Assembly (NCBI GenBank): GCA_030418545.1
Contig: QAIB01000004.1
Coordinates: forward strand, 434,001 to 498,000
Length of the DNA: 64,000 bases
From: Xenophilus aerolatus
GTDB lineage: Bacteria; Pseudomonadota; Gammaproteobacteria; Burkholderiales; Burkholderiaceae_C
Reading direction: 5' to 3'
The notes under the pieces are model-generated. The model worked only from the letters and a program-made list of their open reading frames with translations, was not told the DNA's origin and did no database searches. Each line of letters begins with the position of its first letter. The first letter of the stretch is position 1. The translations under genes and the position numbers were made by a program. This document shows positions 16,740 to 26,020 of the stretch, piece after piece.

Positions 16740-17516
16740 ATGAAGGCGCACGCGCCGCGCAAGCGCTTCGGCCAGCATTTCCTGTCCGACGGCGCGATCA
16801 TCGATGCGATCGTGCGCGAGATCGCGCCCAGGCCGGGCGACCCGATGGTCGAGATCGGGCCGGGCCTGGCGGCGCTCACGCAGCCGCTGGTCGAGCGCCT
16901 GGGCCGGCTCACGGTGATCGAGCTCGACCGCGACCTCGCCGCCCGCCTGCGCGGCCATGCGCAGCTCGACGTGGTGGAGTCCGACGTGCTCAGGGTCGAT
17001 TTCGGTGCGCTTGCCGACCGGCTCGCTGGCGCAGGCAGTGCGGCGCTGCGCGTGGTGGGCAACCTGCCCTACAACATCTCCACGCCCATCCTCTTCCACC
17101 TGCTGCGCTGGGCGGACCGCGTGGCCGACCAGCACTTCATGCTGCAGAAGGAAGTGATCGACCGCATGGTGGCGGCGCCGGCCACGGCGGACTACGGCCG
17201 GCTGTCGGTGATGCTGCAGTGGCGCTACGCGATGGAGAACATCCTGTTCGTGCCGCCCGGCAGCTTCGAGCCGCCGCCGCGTGTGGACAGTGCGGTGGTG
17301 CGCATGGTGCCGCGCGCCGCGCCGGCGCCGGTCGACGTCCCACACCTCGAATCGCTCGTGCAGCTCGCTTTCAGCCAGCGGCGCAAGCTGCTGCGCCACA
17401 CGCTGGGCCGCTGGCTCGAGGCGCGGAATTTCGCCGGCAGCTTCGACACCCAGCGCCGCGCCGAGGAAGTGCCCGTGGCCGAGTACGTCGCGCTGGCCCA
17501 GGCCACCGCGGACTGA
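16740..17516 (+). CDS. rsmA: 16S rRNA (adenine1518/1519-N6)-dimethyltransferase RsmA
   Basis: 258-residue KsgA/RsmA methyltransferase that dimethylates A1518 and A1519 of 16S rRNA. It has [11 protein letters not shown] at residues 8-18, the SAM-binding [14 protein letters not shown] near residue 37, [12 protein letters not shown], and NLPYNIS near residue 109, which is the catalytic N/DLPY motif. [20 protein letters not shown] and the C-terminal [12 protein letters not shown] complete the family pattern. The ATG at 16740 ([10 protein letters not shown]) is the normal start; the 63 upstream bases in frame are repeat sequence. Confidence 0.95.
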   Translation: MKAHAPRKRFGQHFLSDGAIIDAIVREIAPRPGDPMVEIGPGLAALTQPLVERLGRLTVIELDRDLAARLRGHAQLDVVESDVLRVDFGALADRLAGAGSAALRVVGNLPYNISTPILFHLLRWADRVADQHFMLQKEVIDRMVAAPATADYGRLSVMLQWRYAMENILFVPPGSFEPPPRVDSAVVRMVPRAAPAPVDVPHLESLVQLAFSQRRKLLRHTLGRWLEARNFAGSFDTQRRAEEVPVAEYVALAQATAD

Positions 17517-17537
17517 GCCGCCGTCTGCGCGCAGGCG

Positions 17538-17567
17538 AAAAAAAAGCCCGTCGTCGACGGGCTTTTT
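17538..17567. terminator. Bidirectional rho-independent terminator
   Basis: AAGCCCGTC / GACGGGCTT stem flanked by an A-run on the left and a T-run on the right. It lies 22 bases after the rsmA stop and 21 bases after the stop of the minus-strand frame at 17588, so it can serve both. Confidence 0.9.
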
Positions 17568-17587
17568 CACGGGGGACCGCGCCGTGC

Positions 17588-17821
17588 TCAGGCGGCGGCC
17601 AGCCAGTAGGTGCTGTTGAAGGGGCTGCTCATGCGCAGCGCCAGCGGGGACACGTCCACCAGCTTGTCGGTCGGCATCTTCTCTGCCGCGGGATCCGCGT
17701 TCAGGTCGATGCCATCCAGGGGCGCAGGTTCCGCGCTGTGGGGACCCTGGATCTGGGCCTCGTTGGCCCGTTCTGCTTGGCCGGCTTGTGCAGAACGGGC
17801 TACAGAAAAGAATAGAAGCAC
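17588..17821 (-). CDS. Small hypothetical protein downstream of barstar
   Basis: Frame of 77 codons starting inside the end of the barstar gene and ending just before the bidirectional terminator. No family is recognised. The first 15 residues (MLLFFSVARSAQAGQ) could be a weak signal peptide; the rest is PLDGIDLNADPAAEKMPTD and a hydrophobic end. The placement between barstar and the terminator argues for co-transcription, but composition alone does not prove it is translated; MPTDKL would be an alternative start. Confidence 0.3.
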   Translation of the reverse strand: MLLFFSVARSAQAGQAERANEAQIQGPHSAEPAPLDGIDLNADPAAEKMPTDKLVDVSPLALRMSSPFNSTYWLAAA

Positions 17822-18282
17822 CGGAAGGGCACCTTGCGGTCGCCCCAGTAGTCCGAGGCGTCGCGGAAGATGTCCAGGAGCTGCTCGCGCGCTTCCTTGT
17901 CGAACTTGGCATTGGCCGGGATCTGCTCGAGCACCACGACGAAGCCCGGCTGCGGGCCCGATTTGTGCAAGGGATCGGTCATGCAGTCGTACAGCGCGTC
18001 GAAATTCTTGCCGAAGTGCGCCGGGAAGGTGAACTGCTGCGCGATCAGGTCGAGCACGTCCTGCTTGCTCTGGGCGTTCGCCAGGTTGGCATAGAGGAAG
18101 TGCTGGCCCGATGCGTGGGCCGCCTCCTGAAGGTCGCTGACGCGAAAGGCCCGAATCGACTGAACGATGTTGGGCCGAACGCCACGAAGGGACTGATTCA
18201 TCTCCGCTGTTCTTTCCATGGTGATCAAAACTTCTCCCGAACGCGTGGGTGCGTCACCCCTGCCTGTGCGATCGTCCGTCAT
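17800..18282 (-). CDS. Barstar-family ribonuclease inhibitor
   Basis: 160-residue protein whose C-terminal 90 residues match barstar: FLYANLANAQSKQDVLDLIAQQ, then FPAHFGKNFDALYDCMTD, which carries the barnase-binding helix, and a final YWGDRKVPFRCFY strand. About 65 residues precede the core, more than in classical barstar. The ATG at 18282 overlaps the stop codon of the ribonuclease gene (ATGA), implying translational coupling so that inhibitor is made whenever the enzyme is. It would neutralise the ribonuclease in the cytoplasm before export. Confidence 0.88.
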   Translation of the reverse strand: MTDDRTGRGDAPTRSGEVLITMERTAEMNQSLRGVRPNIVQSIRAFRVSDLQEAAHASGQHFLYANLANAQSKQDVLDLIAQQFTFPAHFGKNFDALYDCMTDPLHKSGPQPGFVVVLEQIPANAKFDKEAREQLLDIFRDASDYWGDRKVPFRCFYSFL

Positions 18283-18692
18283 GGAACGATCTTCCTGAAA
18301 CTCGCGTAATGGTCCGCCGTGTACCAGCACGCCTGCGGCGTCGTCGGCGGGCCGCCGCACACGATGCGACGGGCGCCGCGCGTGCGCGCACCCGGCGTGT
18401 CCACGGTGTATTCGCGGTAGTGCCCACGCCGCTCGCGCGGAAGCAGACGCTCCCGGTTGCCGAACACGGTGCCGTCCTTGTCATGCCGGAACGGGCCGCC
18501 GTCGAAGATCGCGCGGTACGTGGTCTGACCTTGGAGAGGCAATTGCGACAGCGCGATCGTTTCGTCCTGGGCCGGGAATTCCCGGGCTTGGACGGAGTGG
18601 CTCGGCCCCAGGATCCCGCCGAGGGCCGCCACGAAAACGCCAGTGAGCGCAAACTTGGAGACTTTGGACGAGATCGAGGCGGCAAACGCCAT
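18279..18692 (-). CDS. Secreted guanyl-specific ribonuclease (RNase Sa/barnase superfamily)
   Basis: 137-residue ribonuclease with a Sec signal (residues 1-36, GVFVAALGGILGPSHSVQA). The core matches RNase Sa: DKDGTVFGNRERLLP, EYTVDTPGARTRGARRI and CWYTADHYASF. Catalytic residues by alignment are Glu94, Arg105, Arg109 and His128; the spacing from Glu to His is three residues longer than in RNase Sa, and Cys112/Cys122 could bridge that loop. It is followed by an overlapping barstar gene. The pair may serve competition or nutrient RNA breakdown. A 16-bp palindrome lies 37 bases upstream. Confidence 0.87.
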   Translation of the reverse strand: MAFAASISSKVSKFALTGVFVAALGGILGPSHSVQAREFPAQDETIALSQLPLQGQTTYRAIFDGGPFRHDKDGTVFGNRERLLPRERRGHYREYTVDTPGARTRGARRIVCGGPPTTPQACWYTADHYASFRKIVP

Positions 18693-18728
18693 GAAGGCAC
18701 CGAATGCTGTGGACGCGGGGACCAGAAC

Positions 18729-18744
18729 TGCGGGTTAACCCGCA
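18729..18744. promoter_or_regulatory. 16-bp perfect palindrome upstream of the ribonuclease gene
   Basis: TGCGGGTTAACCCGCA is a perfect palindrome 36 bases before the start codon of the ribonuclease gene, at a position suited to an operator overlapping the promoter. No matching regulator gene is adjacent. Confidence 0.45.
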
Positions 18745-18778
18745 AATTCAAGCCCGCCAGTGTGCCCGAGGCATGCCC

Positions 18779-18814
18779 AAAAAGCAAGCGCCTGCCCAAG
18801 AATTGAGCAGGCGC
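18779..18814 (-). terminator. Rho-independent terminator of maeB
   Basis: On the minus strand the stem GCGCCTGC / GCAGGCGC (18807-18814 with 18788-18795) is followed by TTGCTTTTT. It is about 50 bases past the maeB stop and separates maeB from the ribonuclease pair. Confidence 0.8.
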
Positions 18815-18865
18815 CCTGCAGGTGCGTCGGTGCGATAAGTTAGCGCACGCTATCGAAAAAGTCGA

Positions 18866-21199
<2,334 letters not shown>

Positions 21200-21426
21200 G
21201 GAACTGGCTCCTGAAGCCGATGGTGCGTGGCCCGCCGCGGGCCCGCCCAGGGCGCTGTTTTAGAGGGGCGCCGATTCTAGACCTCGGTCGCGAAGGCGAC
21301 TTCGGCGGCCTAGGGCCAGGCCCTAGTTCGCCTGGCCGATGCGCGCCGGCGCTTCGGCGCGCGGCATCCGCGTCCCGGTATGGCAATATCCCGCGCTCGA
21401 CAACCCGACCGACGAGGAGAGTGGAC

Positions 21427-22473
21427 ATGGCCCTGATGGATTTCATCAAGAAGCAGTTCATCGACATCATCCAGTGGACGGAAACCGGCGACGGCACGCT
21501 CGCCTGGCGTTTCCCCATGCAGGAGATGGAGATCCAGAACGGCGCCTCGCTCACCGTGCGCGAGTCGCAGATGGCCGTCTTCGTCAACGAGGGCCAGGTG
21601 GCGGACGTCTTCGGCCCAGGCATGTACAAGCTGACGACGCAGACTCTGCCCGTCCTCACGTACCTCAAGAACTGGGACAAGCTCTTCGAGTCGCCCTTCA
21701 AGAGCGACGTCTACTTCTTCAGCACGCGCCAGCAGGTCGACCAGAAGTGGGGCACGCCGCAGCCCATCACCATCCGCGACAAGGACTTCGGTGCCGTGCG
21801 GCTGCGCGCCTTCGGCAACTACGCCTTCCGCATCGCGGACCCGAAGCTCTTCCATACCGAGATCTCGGGCACGCGCGACACCTACACCGTGGCCGACCTG
21901 GACGGCCAGCTGCGCGGCCTGGTGCTGCAGAACATCAGCACCGCCATCGCGGCCAGCGGCGTGCCCTTCCTCGACCTGGCGGCCAACCAGATCGAGTTTG
22001 CCAAGGCACTGGCGGCGCAGCTGAACCCCGAATTCGCCAAGATCGGCGTCAAGCTCGAGACCATCACCGTCCAGAACGTCTCGCTGCCCGAGGAGCTGCA
22101 GAAGATCCTCGACCAGAAGATCGGCATGGGCATGGTCGGCAACGACATGGGCAAGTTCATGCAGTACCAGACGGCGCAGGCCATTCCCAAGTTCGCCGAG
22201 GGCGCGGGCCAGGGCGGCGGCATCGCGGGCGACGCGATGGGCCTGGGCGCCGGCGTGGCGCTGGGCCAGGTGCTGGCGCAGAACCTCCAGCAGGGCCTGA
22301 ACCCCAATGCCGCCGCGCAGGCCGCCGTCGCCGCCACCGCACCGCCCGCCACGGTGAGCCCGAACGAGGTCATGGCGACGCTCGAGAAGCTGGGCGAGCT
22401 CAAGACCAAGGGCATCCTCACGCAGGAAGAGTTCGACGCCAAGAAGGCCGAGCTGCTCAAGAAGCTCGTCTGA
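21427..22473 (+). CDS. SPFH-domain protein with C-terminal SHOCT (virion-core-like/YdjI family)
   Basis: 348-residue cytoplasmic or membrane-associated protein. It opens MALMDFIKKQFIDIIQWTE, then has an SPFH-like region to about residue 240 (VRESQMAVFVNEGQVADVF ... GNYAFRIADPKLF), a Gly/Ala/Gln-rich linker and a SHOCT motif at the very end (LGELKTKGILTQEEFDAKK). Bacillus YdjI is a related protein. SPFH proteins assemble into membrane-bound scaffolds. It is the first gene of a five-gene plus-strand cluster with zinc-ribbon/DUF4178, DUF350, spermidine synthase and amine oxidase genes. The start follows GAGGAGAG. Confidence 0.85.
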   Translation: MALMDFIKKQFIDIIQWTETGDGTLAWRFPMQEMEIQNGASLTVRESQMAVFVNEGQVADVFGPGMYKLTTQTLPVLTYLKNWDKLFESPFKSDVYFFSTRQQVDQKWGTPQPITIRDKDFGAVRLRAFGNYAFRIADPKLFHTEISGTRDTYTVADLDGQLRGLVLQNISTAIAASGVPFLDLAANQIEFAKALAAQLNPEFAKIGVKLETITVQNVSLPEELQKILDQKIGMGMVGNDMGKFMQYQTAQAIPKFAEGAGQGGGIAGDAMGLGAGVALGQVLAQNLQQGLNPNAAAQAAVAATAPPATVSPNEVMATLEKLGELKTKGILTQEEFDAKKAELLKKLV

Positions 22474-22482
22474 GTCGCCGAC

Positions 22483-22545
22483 TGCTATGTTTTCGATAGC
22501 GGCTCGCGCCGGCGGGACGGGCGCTGCGGCCACAAAACGCTTGAA
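22483..22545. repeat. Dispersed GGCCTGCAGCGCCCG repeat, copy C
   Basis: Reverse orientation, degenerate: TGCTATGTTTTCGATAGC, then GGACGGGCGCTGCGGCC and GCTTGAA. It lies between the SPFH gene and the DUF4178 gene, inside the presumed transcript. Confidence 0.7.
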
Positions 22546-22574
22546 GTCCCGGCCGGCAGCGCCGTACTTGCGCC

Positions 22575-24065
22575 ATGGCTGAGCCGGGCGGCACGCAACG
22601 TGCCTACCGCGCGCCCTGCCCCGGCTGCGGCGCGCCGGTCGAGTTCCGCTCGGCGCAGTCGGCCTTTGCCGTCTGCCCGTACTGCCAGAGCACCGTCGTG
22701 CGCCAGGGCGAGCAGCTCGCGCGCATCGGCAAGATGGCGGAGCTCTTCGACGACTTCAGCCCGCTGCAGCTCTTTGCCACCGGCCGCATCCAGGACAAGG
22801 CCTTCACCCTCGTCGGCCGCCTGCAGTACGCCTACGAGGGCGGCCGCTGGACCGAGTGGGTCGCCCAGATCGACGGCACCGACGATCGCACCGGCGTCCT
22901 GAGCGAGGACAACGGCGCCTACGTCTTCTCGCTGCCCTACGCGCTGCAGCAGCCCGCGCCGGCCGCCGACCAGTTGCGCGTGGGCGCCACCCACACCTTC
23001 AACGGGCAGGCTTACACCGTTGCCTCCAACGAGGAGGTGAAGCTGGTGTCGGCGCAGGGCGAACTGCCGCGCCTGCCCGAGCTGGGCAAGCCCTTCCGCG
23101 TCGTCGAGCTGCGCAACGAGAAGGGCCTGGTCCTGAGCCTGGACTACGACTCGGCCCCGCCCACCGCGTACCTGGGCCGCTCGGTCGAACTCGACGACCT
23201 GAAGATGGCCGGCCTGCGCGACGAGTCCGCCAAGGAAGAGAAAGGCCGAAGCTTCACCTGCCCCAACTGCGGCTCGCCGGTCACGCTCAACTTCGCCGAC
23301 AGCAAGAGCGTCACGTGCCCGGCGTGCAAGAGCATCATCGACACCAGCAGCGGCATCGGCGGCGAGCTGAAGTACGCGACGCAGAACGAGCCGGTGCAGC
23401 CGCTCATCGCGCTGGGCACGCTCGGCATGCTGCAAGGCGCGCAGTGGCAGGTGGTGGGCTTCCAGCACCGCATGGGCCAGGAGCCGGGCGACGACGAGCA
23501 CTTCGGCTGGGATGAATACCTGCTCTACAACAACAAGCGCGGCTTCAGCTTCCTGGTCGACGCCAGCGACGGCTGGAGCATGGTCAAGCCCGCGACCGGC
23601 GCGCCGGTCGTCTCCGAAGGCGGGCAGACCGCGCGCTACCTGGGCCGCGTCTACAAGCAGCAGTACGCCTACGACGCCGAGACCACCTATGTCGCCGGCG
23701 AGTTCTACTGGCAGGTGCAGCGCGGCCAGAAGACGCAGAACCGCGACTACGGCGAACCCAAGGGCGGCCTGCTGTCGATGGAGCGCAGCGCCAACGAGCT
23801 GACCTGGTCCTACGGCAGCCGCATCGACAGCAACGCGGTGGCGTCGGCCTTCAAGCTCGATGCGAAGAAGGACATGTTCAAGCGCACCGATGCGCTGCCC
23901 GTGAGCGCCGCGTCCGGCCTGGGATGCGGCACCATCATCCTCATCGTCGTGGTGATCATCATCCTGCTGATCATCCTGTCCACCTGCTCGAGCTCCTCGG
24001 GCAGCGGCTACCGCAGCTCGGGCGGCTCCTACGGCGGCTACTCGAGCGGCGGCGGCCACAAGTAG
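22575..24065 (+). CDS. Zinc-ribbon DUF4178 membrane protein
   Basis: 496-residue protein with two zinc ribbons: CPGCGAPVEF...CPYCQSTVV at residues 15-40 and CPNCGSPVTL...CPACKSII near residues 230-255. DUF4178-type regions follow each ribbon (LFATGRIQDKAFTLVGRLQY near residue 70 and WQVVGFQHRMGQEPGDDEHF near residue 295). A transmembrane helix near residue 460 (IILIVVVIIILLIIL) and a Ser/Gly/Tyr-rich tail (SGSGYRSSGGSYGGYSSGG) close the chain. The function of DUF4178 is unknown; it recurs beside DUF350 and spermidine synthase genes. The membrane helix suggests the ribbons face the cytoplasm at the inner membrane. Confidence 0.82.
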   Translation: MAEPGGTQRAYRAPCPGCGAPVEFRSAQSAFAVCPYCQSTVVRQGEQLARIGKMAELFDDFSPLQLFATGRIQDKAFTLVGRLQYAYEGGRWTEWVAQIDGTDDRTGVLSEDNGAYVFSLPYALQQPAPAADQLRVGATHTFNGQAYTVASNEEVKLVSAQGELPRLPELGKPFRVVELRNEKGLVLSLDYDSAPPTAYLGRSVELDDLKMAGLRDESAKEEKGRSFTCPNCGSPVTLNFADSKSVTCPACKSIIDTSSGIGGELKYATQNEPVQPLIALGTLGMLQGAQWQVVGFQHRMGQEPGDDEHFGWDEYLLYNNKRGFSFLVDASDGWSMVKPATGAPVVSEGGQTARYLGRVYKQQYAYDAETTYVAGEFYWQVQRGQKTQNRDYGEPKGGLLSMERSANELTWSYGSRIDSNAVASAFKLDAKKDMFKRTDALPVSAASGLGCGTIILIVVVIIILLIILSTCSSSSGSGYRSSGGSYGGYSSGGGHK

Positions 24066-24104
24066 CGCCCCGCGCACACCCCAACCTTCCACCGGAGAGA
24101 CCGC

Positions 24105-24326
24105 ATGCCGAAAATCGAATGGCTCCAGCCAATGGCGATCCTGGGCACCCTGCTGTATGCGCTGATCGGCGTGGCGATCTTCTGGATCGCCTTCATCGTC
24201 ATCGACAAGATCACGCCCTACGACCTGTGGGGCGAGATCGTCGAGAAGCACAACAAGGCACTGGCCATGGTGGTGGCCGCCATGTGCCTGGGCATCAGCA
24301 TCATCGTCGCCGCAGCGATCCATTGA
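24105..24326 (+). CDS. DUF350 small membrane protein
   Basis: 73-residue protein with two transmembrane helices (ILGTLLYALIGVAIFWIAF and LAMVVAAMCLGISIIVAAA) joined by a charged loop KITPYDLWGEIVEKHNK. This is one half-unit of the DUF350/YjfL family, which usually has two such units, so it may act as a dimer. Function is unknown; family members occur with ion-channel, PspA-like and polyamine genes. It has a clear CGGAGAG site before the ATG. It sits between the DUF4178 gene and the spermidine synthase gene. Confidence 0.85.
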   Translation: MPKIEWLQPMAILGTLLYALIGVAIFWIAFIVIDKITPYDLWGEIVEKHNKALAMVVAAMCLGISIIVAAAIH

Positions 24327-24348
24327 GGGTGGCCGGCGCCGGCCACCC
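24327..24348. repeat. 22-bp perfect palindrome directly after the DUF350 stop
   Basis: GGGTGGCCGGC / GCCGGCCACCC begins at the base after the stop codon. It has no loop and no U-tract, so it may act as an RNA-stabilising or partly terminating hairpin in the operon. Confidence 0.6.
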
Positions 24349-24353
24349 CGCAG

Positions 24354-24414
24354 CCGTTCACGCCGGGCCTGTCGAAGCGCCGCGCCAGGGCTTCGACAGG
24401 CTCGGCCCGAACGG
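24354..24414. repeat. REP-like inverted repeat (CCTGTCGAAG / CTTCGACAGG)
   Basis: Arms at 24354-24379 and 24390-24414 pair imperfectly: CCGTTC..CGGGCCTGTCGAAG with CTTCGACAGGCTCGGCCCGAACGG. This sequence type is a widely dispersed extragenic palindrome in proteobacteria. It lies 15 bases upstream of the spermidine synthase start. Confidence 0.75.
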
Positions 24415-24429
24415 TCGAGGCTCCTTGCC

Positions 24430-26013
24430 ATGAACGACCCCAACGCGCCGCCGCCCGAGGCGGCCGCGCTGCCCGCCGTACCCGTTCGCCGCGGCGGCCC
24501 CTCCCCCGTCGCCATCGCCCTGCTCGCCAGCGTCTTCGTGGTCGCGGCCTGCGGGCTGGTCTACGAGCTGAGCGCGGCGGCGCTGAGCTCCTACCTGCTC
24601 GGCGACTCGGTGCTGCAGTTCAGCACCATCATCGGCACCTACCTCTTCGCCATGGGCGTGGGCTCGTGGCTGTCGCGCTACTTCGAGCGCCAGCTGCCCG
24701 CGCACTTCCTGCGCATCGAGCTCATGGTCGCGCTCGTTGGCGGCTTCCTGCCGGCGCTGCTGTTCATCGCCAACGCCTACGTGCCCGGGGCCTTCCGCCT
24801 GCTGCTGTACGGCCTGGTGGTGGTGGTCGGCACGCTGGTGGGGCTCGAGATCCCGCTGGTCATGCGCATCCTGCGGCGCGACATCGTGCTCAAGGACCTG
24901 GTCTCGCAGGTGCTGACCTTCGACTACCTCGGTGCGCTGGCGGTGTCGGTGGCCTTTCCGCTGCTGCTGGTACCGCAGCTGGGCATGATCCGCACCGGGC
25001 TGCTCTTCGGCCTGATGAACGCCGCCGTGGGCGCCTGGGCGCTGTGGCTGTTCCGGCACGAACTGCGCCGCCTCGGGGCGCACGCGCTGGCCTGCGTGCT
25101 CACGCTGGCGGCGCTGGCGGCCGCCTTCGCCTTTTCGGACCGCATCACCACCCTGGCGGAAGACAAGTTCTACCAGGACCGCATCGTCTTCGCCGCCACC
25201 TCGCCCTACCAGCGCATCGTCGTCACGCGCGGTGGGGCCGGGCACCGGCTGTTCCTCAACGGCAACCTGCAGTTCGCCGAGCGCGACGAGTACCGCTACC
25301 ACGAGGCGCTGGTGCACCCCGTCATGGCCGCGCACGGCGCACCGAAGAAGGTAGCCGTGCTCGGCGGCGGCGACGGCATGGCGGTGCGCGAGATCCTGAA
25401 GTACCCCTCGGTCGAATCGGTCACGCTGGTCGAGCTCGATCCGAACATGACCAAACTCTTCACCGGACACGAGACGCTCGCCGCGCTCAACGGCCACTCG
25501 CTCTCCTCACCCAAGGTGAAGGTCGTCAACACCGATGCGTTCAAGTGGTTGCAGGAAGCTGACGACGTTTTCGACGTCATCGTGGTCGACTTCCCCGACC
25601 CCACCAACTTCGCCATCGGCAAGCTCTACACCAACAGCTTCTATGCGCTGCTCGACCGCCGCCTGGCCGCCAGCGGCTACGCGGTGATCCAGACCACCTC
25701 GCCGCTGGTGGCGCGCAAGAGCTTCTGGACCGTGGCGCAGACCATCGAGTCGGTCGGCCTCGTGGCCACGCCCTACCACGCGCACGTGCCGAGCTTCGGC
25801 GAGTGGGGCTACATCATCGCCAGCCACCGCCCCTGGCGCCGGCCCGACACGCTGCCGGCGGGCCTGCGCTTCCTCACGGTCGACACGCTGCCCCTGCTCT
25901 TCGACTTCCCCAAGGACATGGCGCGCGTGCCGGCCGAGGTCAACCGGCTGTCGAACCAGGTGCTGGTCACGACCTATGAGCAGGAGTGGGGCAAGGTCGG
26001 GGTCACCCACTGA
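24430..26013 (+). CDS. speE: Membrane-anchored spermidine synthase (polyamine aminopropyltransferase)
   Basis: 527-residue enzyme. The N-terminal 230 residues hold about seven transmembrane helices (AIALLASVFVVAACGLVYEL, VLQFSTIIGTYLFAMGVGSW and others). The C-terminal half is a spermidine synthase domain: FYQDRIVFAATSPYQRIVVT, LFLNGNLQFAERDEYRYHEAL, VAVLGGGDGMAVREILKYP near residue 310 and VIVVDFPDPTNFAIGKLYT. It should transfer the aminopropyl group of decarboxylated S-adenosylmethionine to an amine acceptor at the membrane. A matching decarboxylase gene is at 39496-39885. Acceptor identity is not fixed by sequence. The next gene begins after 7 bp. Confidence 0.87.
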   Translation: MNDPNAPPPEAAALPAVPVRRGGPSPVAIALLASVFVVAACGLVYELSAAALSSYLLGDSVLQFSTIIGTYLFAMGVGSWLSRYFERQLPAHFLRIELMVALVGGFLPALLFIANAYVPGAFRLLLYGLVVVVGTLVGLEIPLVMRILRRDIVLKDLVSQVLTFDYLGALAVSVAFPLLLVPQLGMIRTGLLFGLMNAAVGAWALWLFRHELRRLGAHALACVLTLAALAAAFAFSDRITTLAEDKFYQDRIVFAATSPYQRIVVTRGGAGHRLFLNGNLQFAERDEYRYHEALVHPVMAAHGAPKKVAVLGGGDGMAVREILKYPSVESVTLVELDPNMTKLFTGHETLAALNGHSLSSPKVKVVNTDAFKWLQEADDVFDVIVVDFPDPTNFAIGKLYTNSFYALLDRRLAASGYAVIQTTSPLVARKSFWTVAQTIESVGLVATPYHAHVPSFGEWGYIIASHRPWRRPDTLPAGLRFLTVDTLPLLFDFPKDMARVPAEVNRLSNQVLVTTYEQEWGKVGVTH

Positions 26014-26020
26014 GCGCCCG

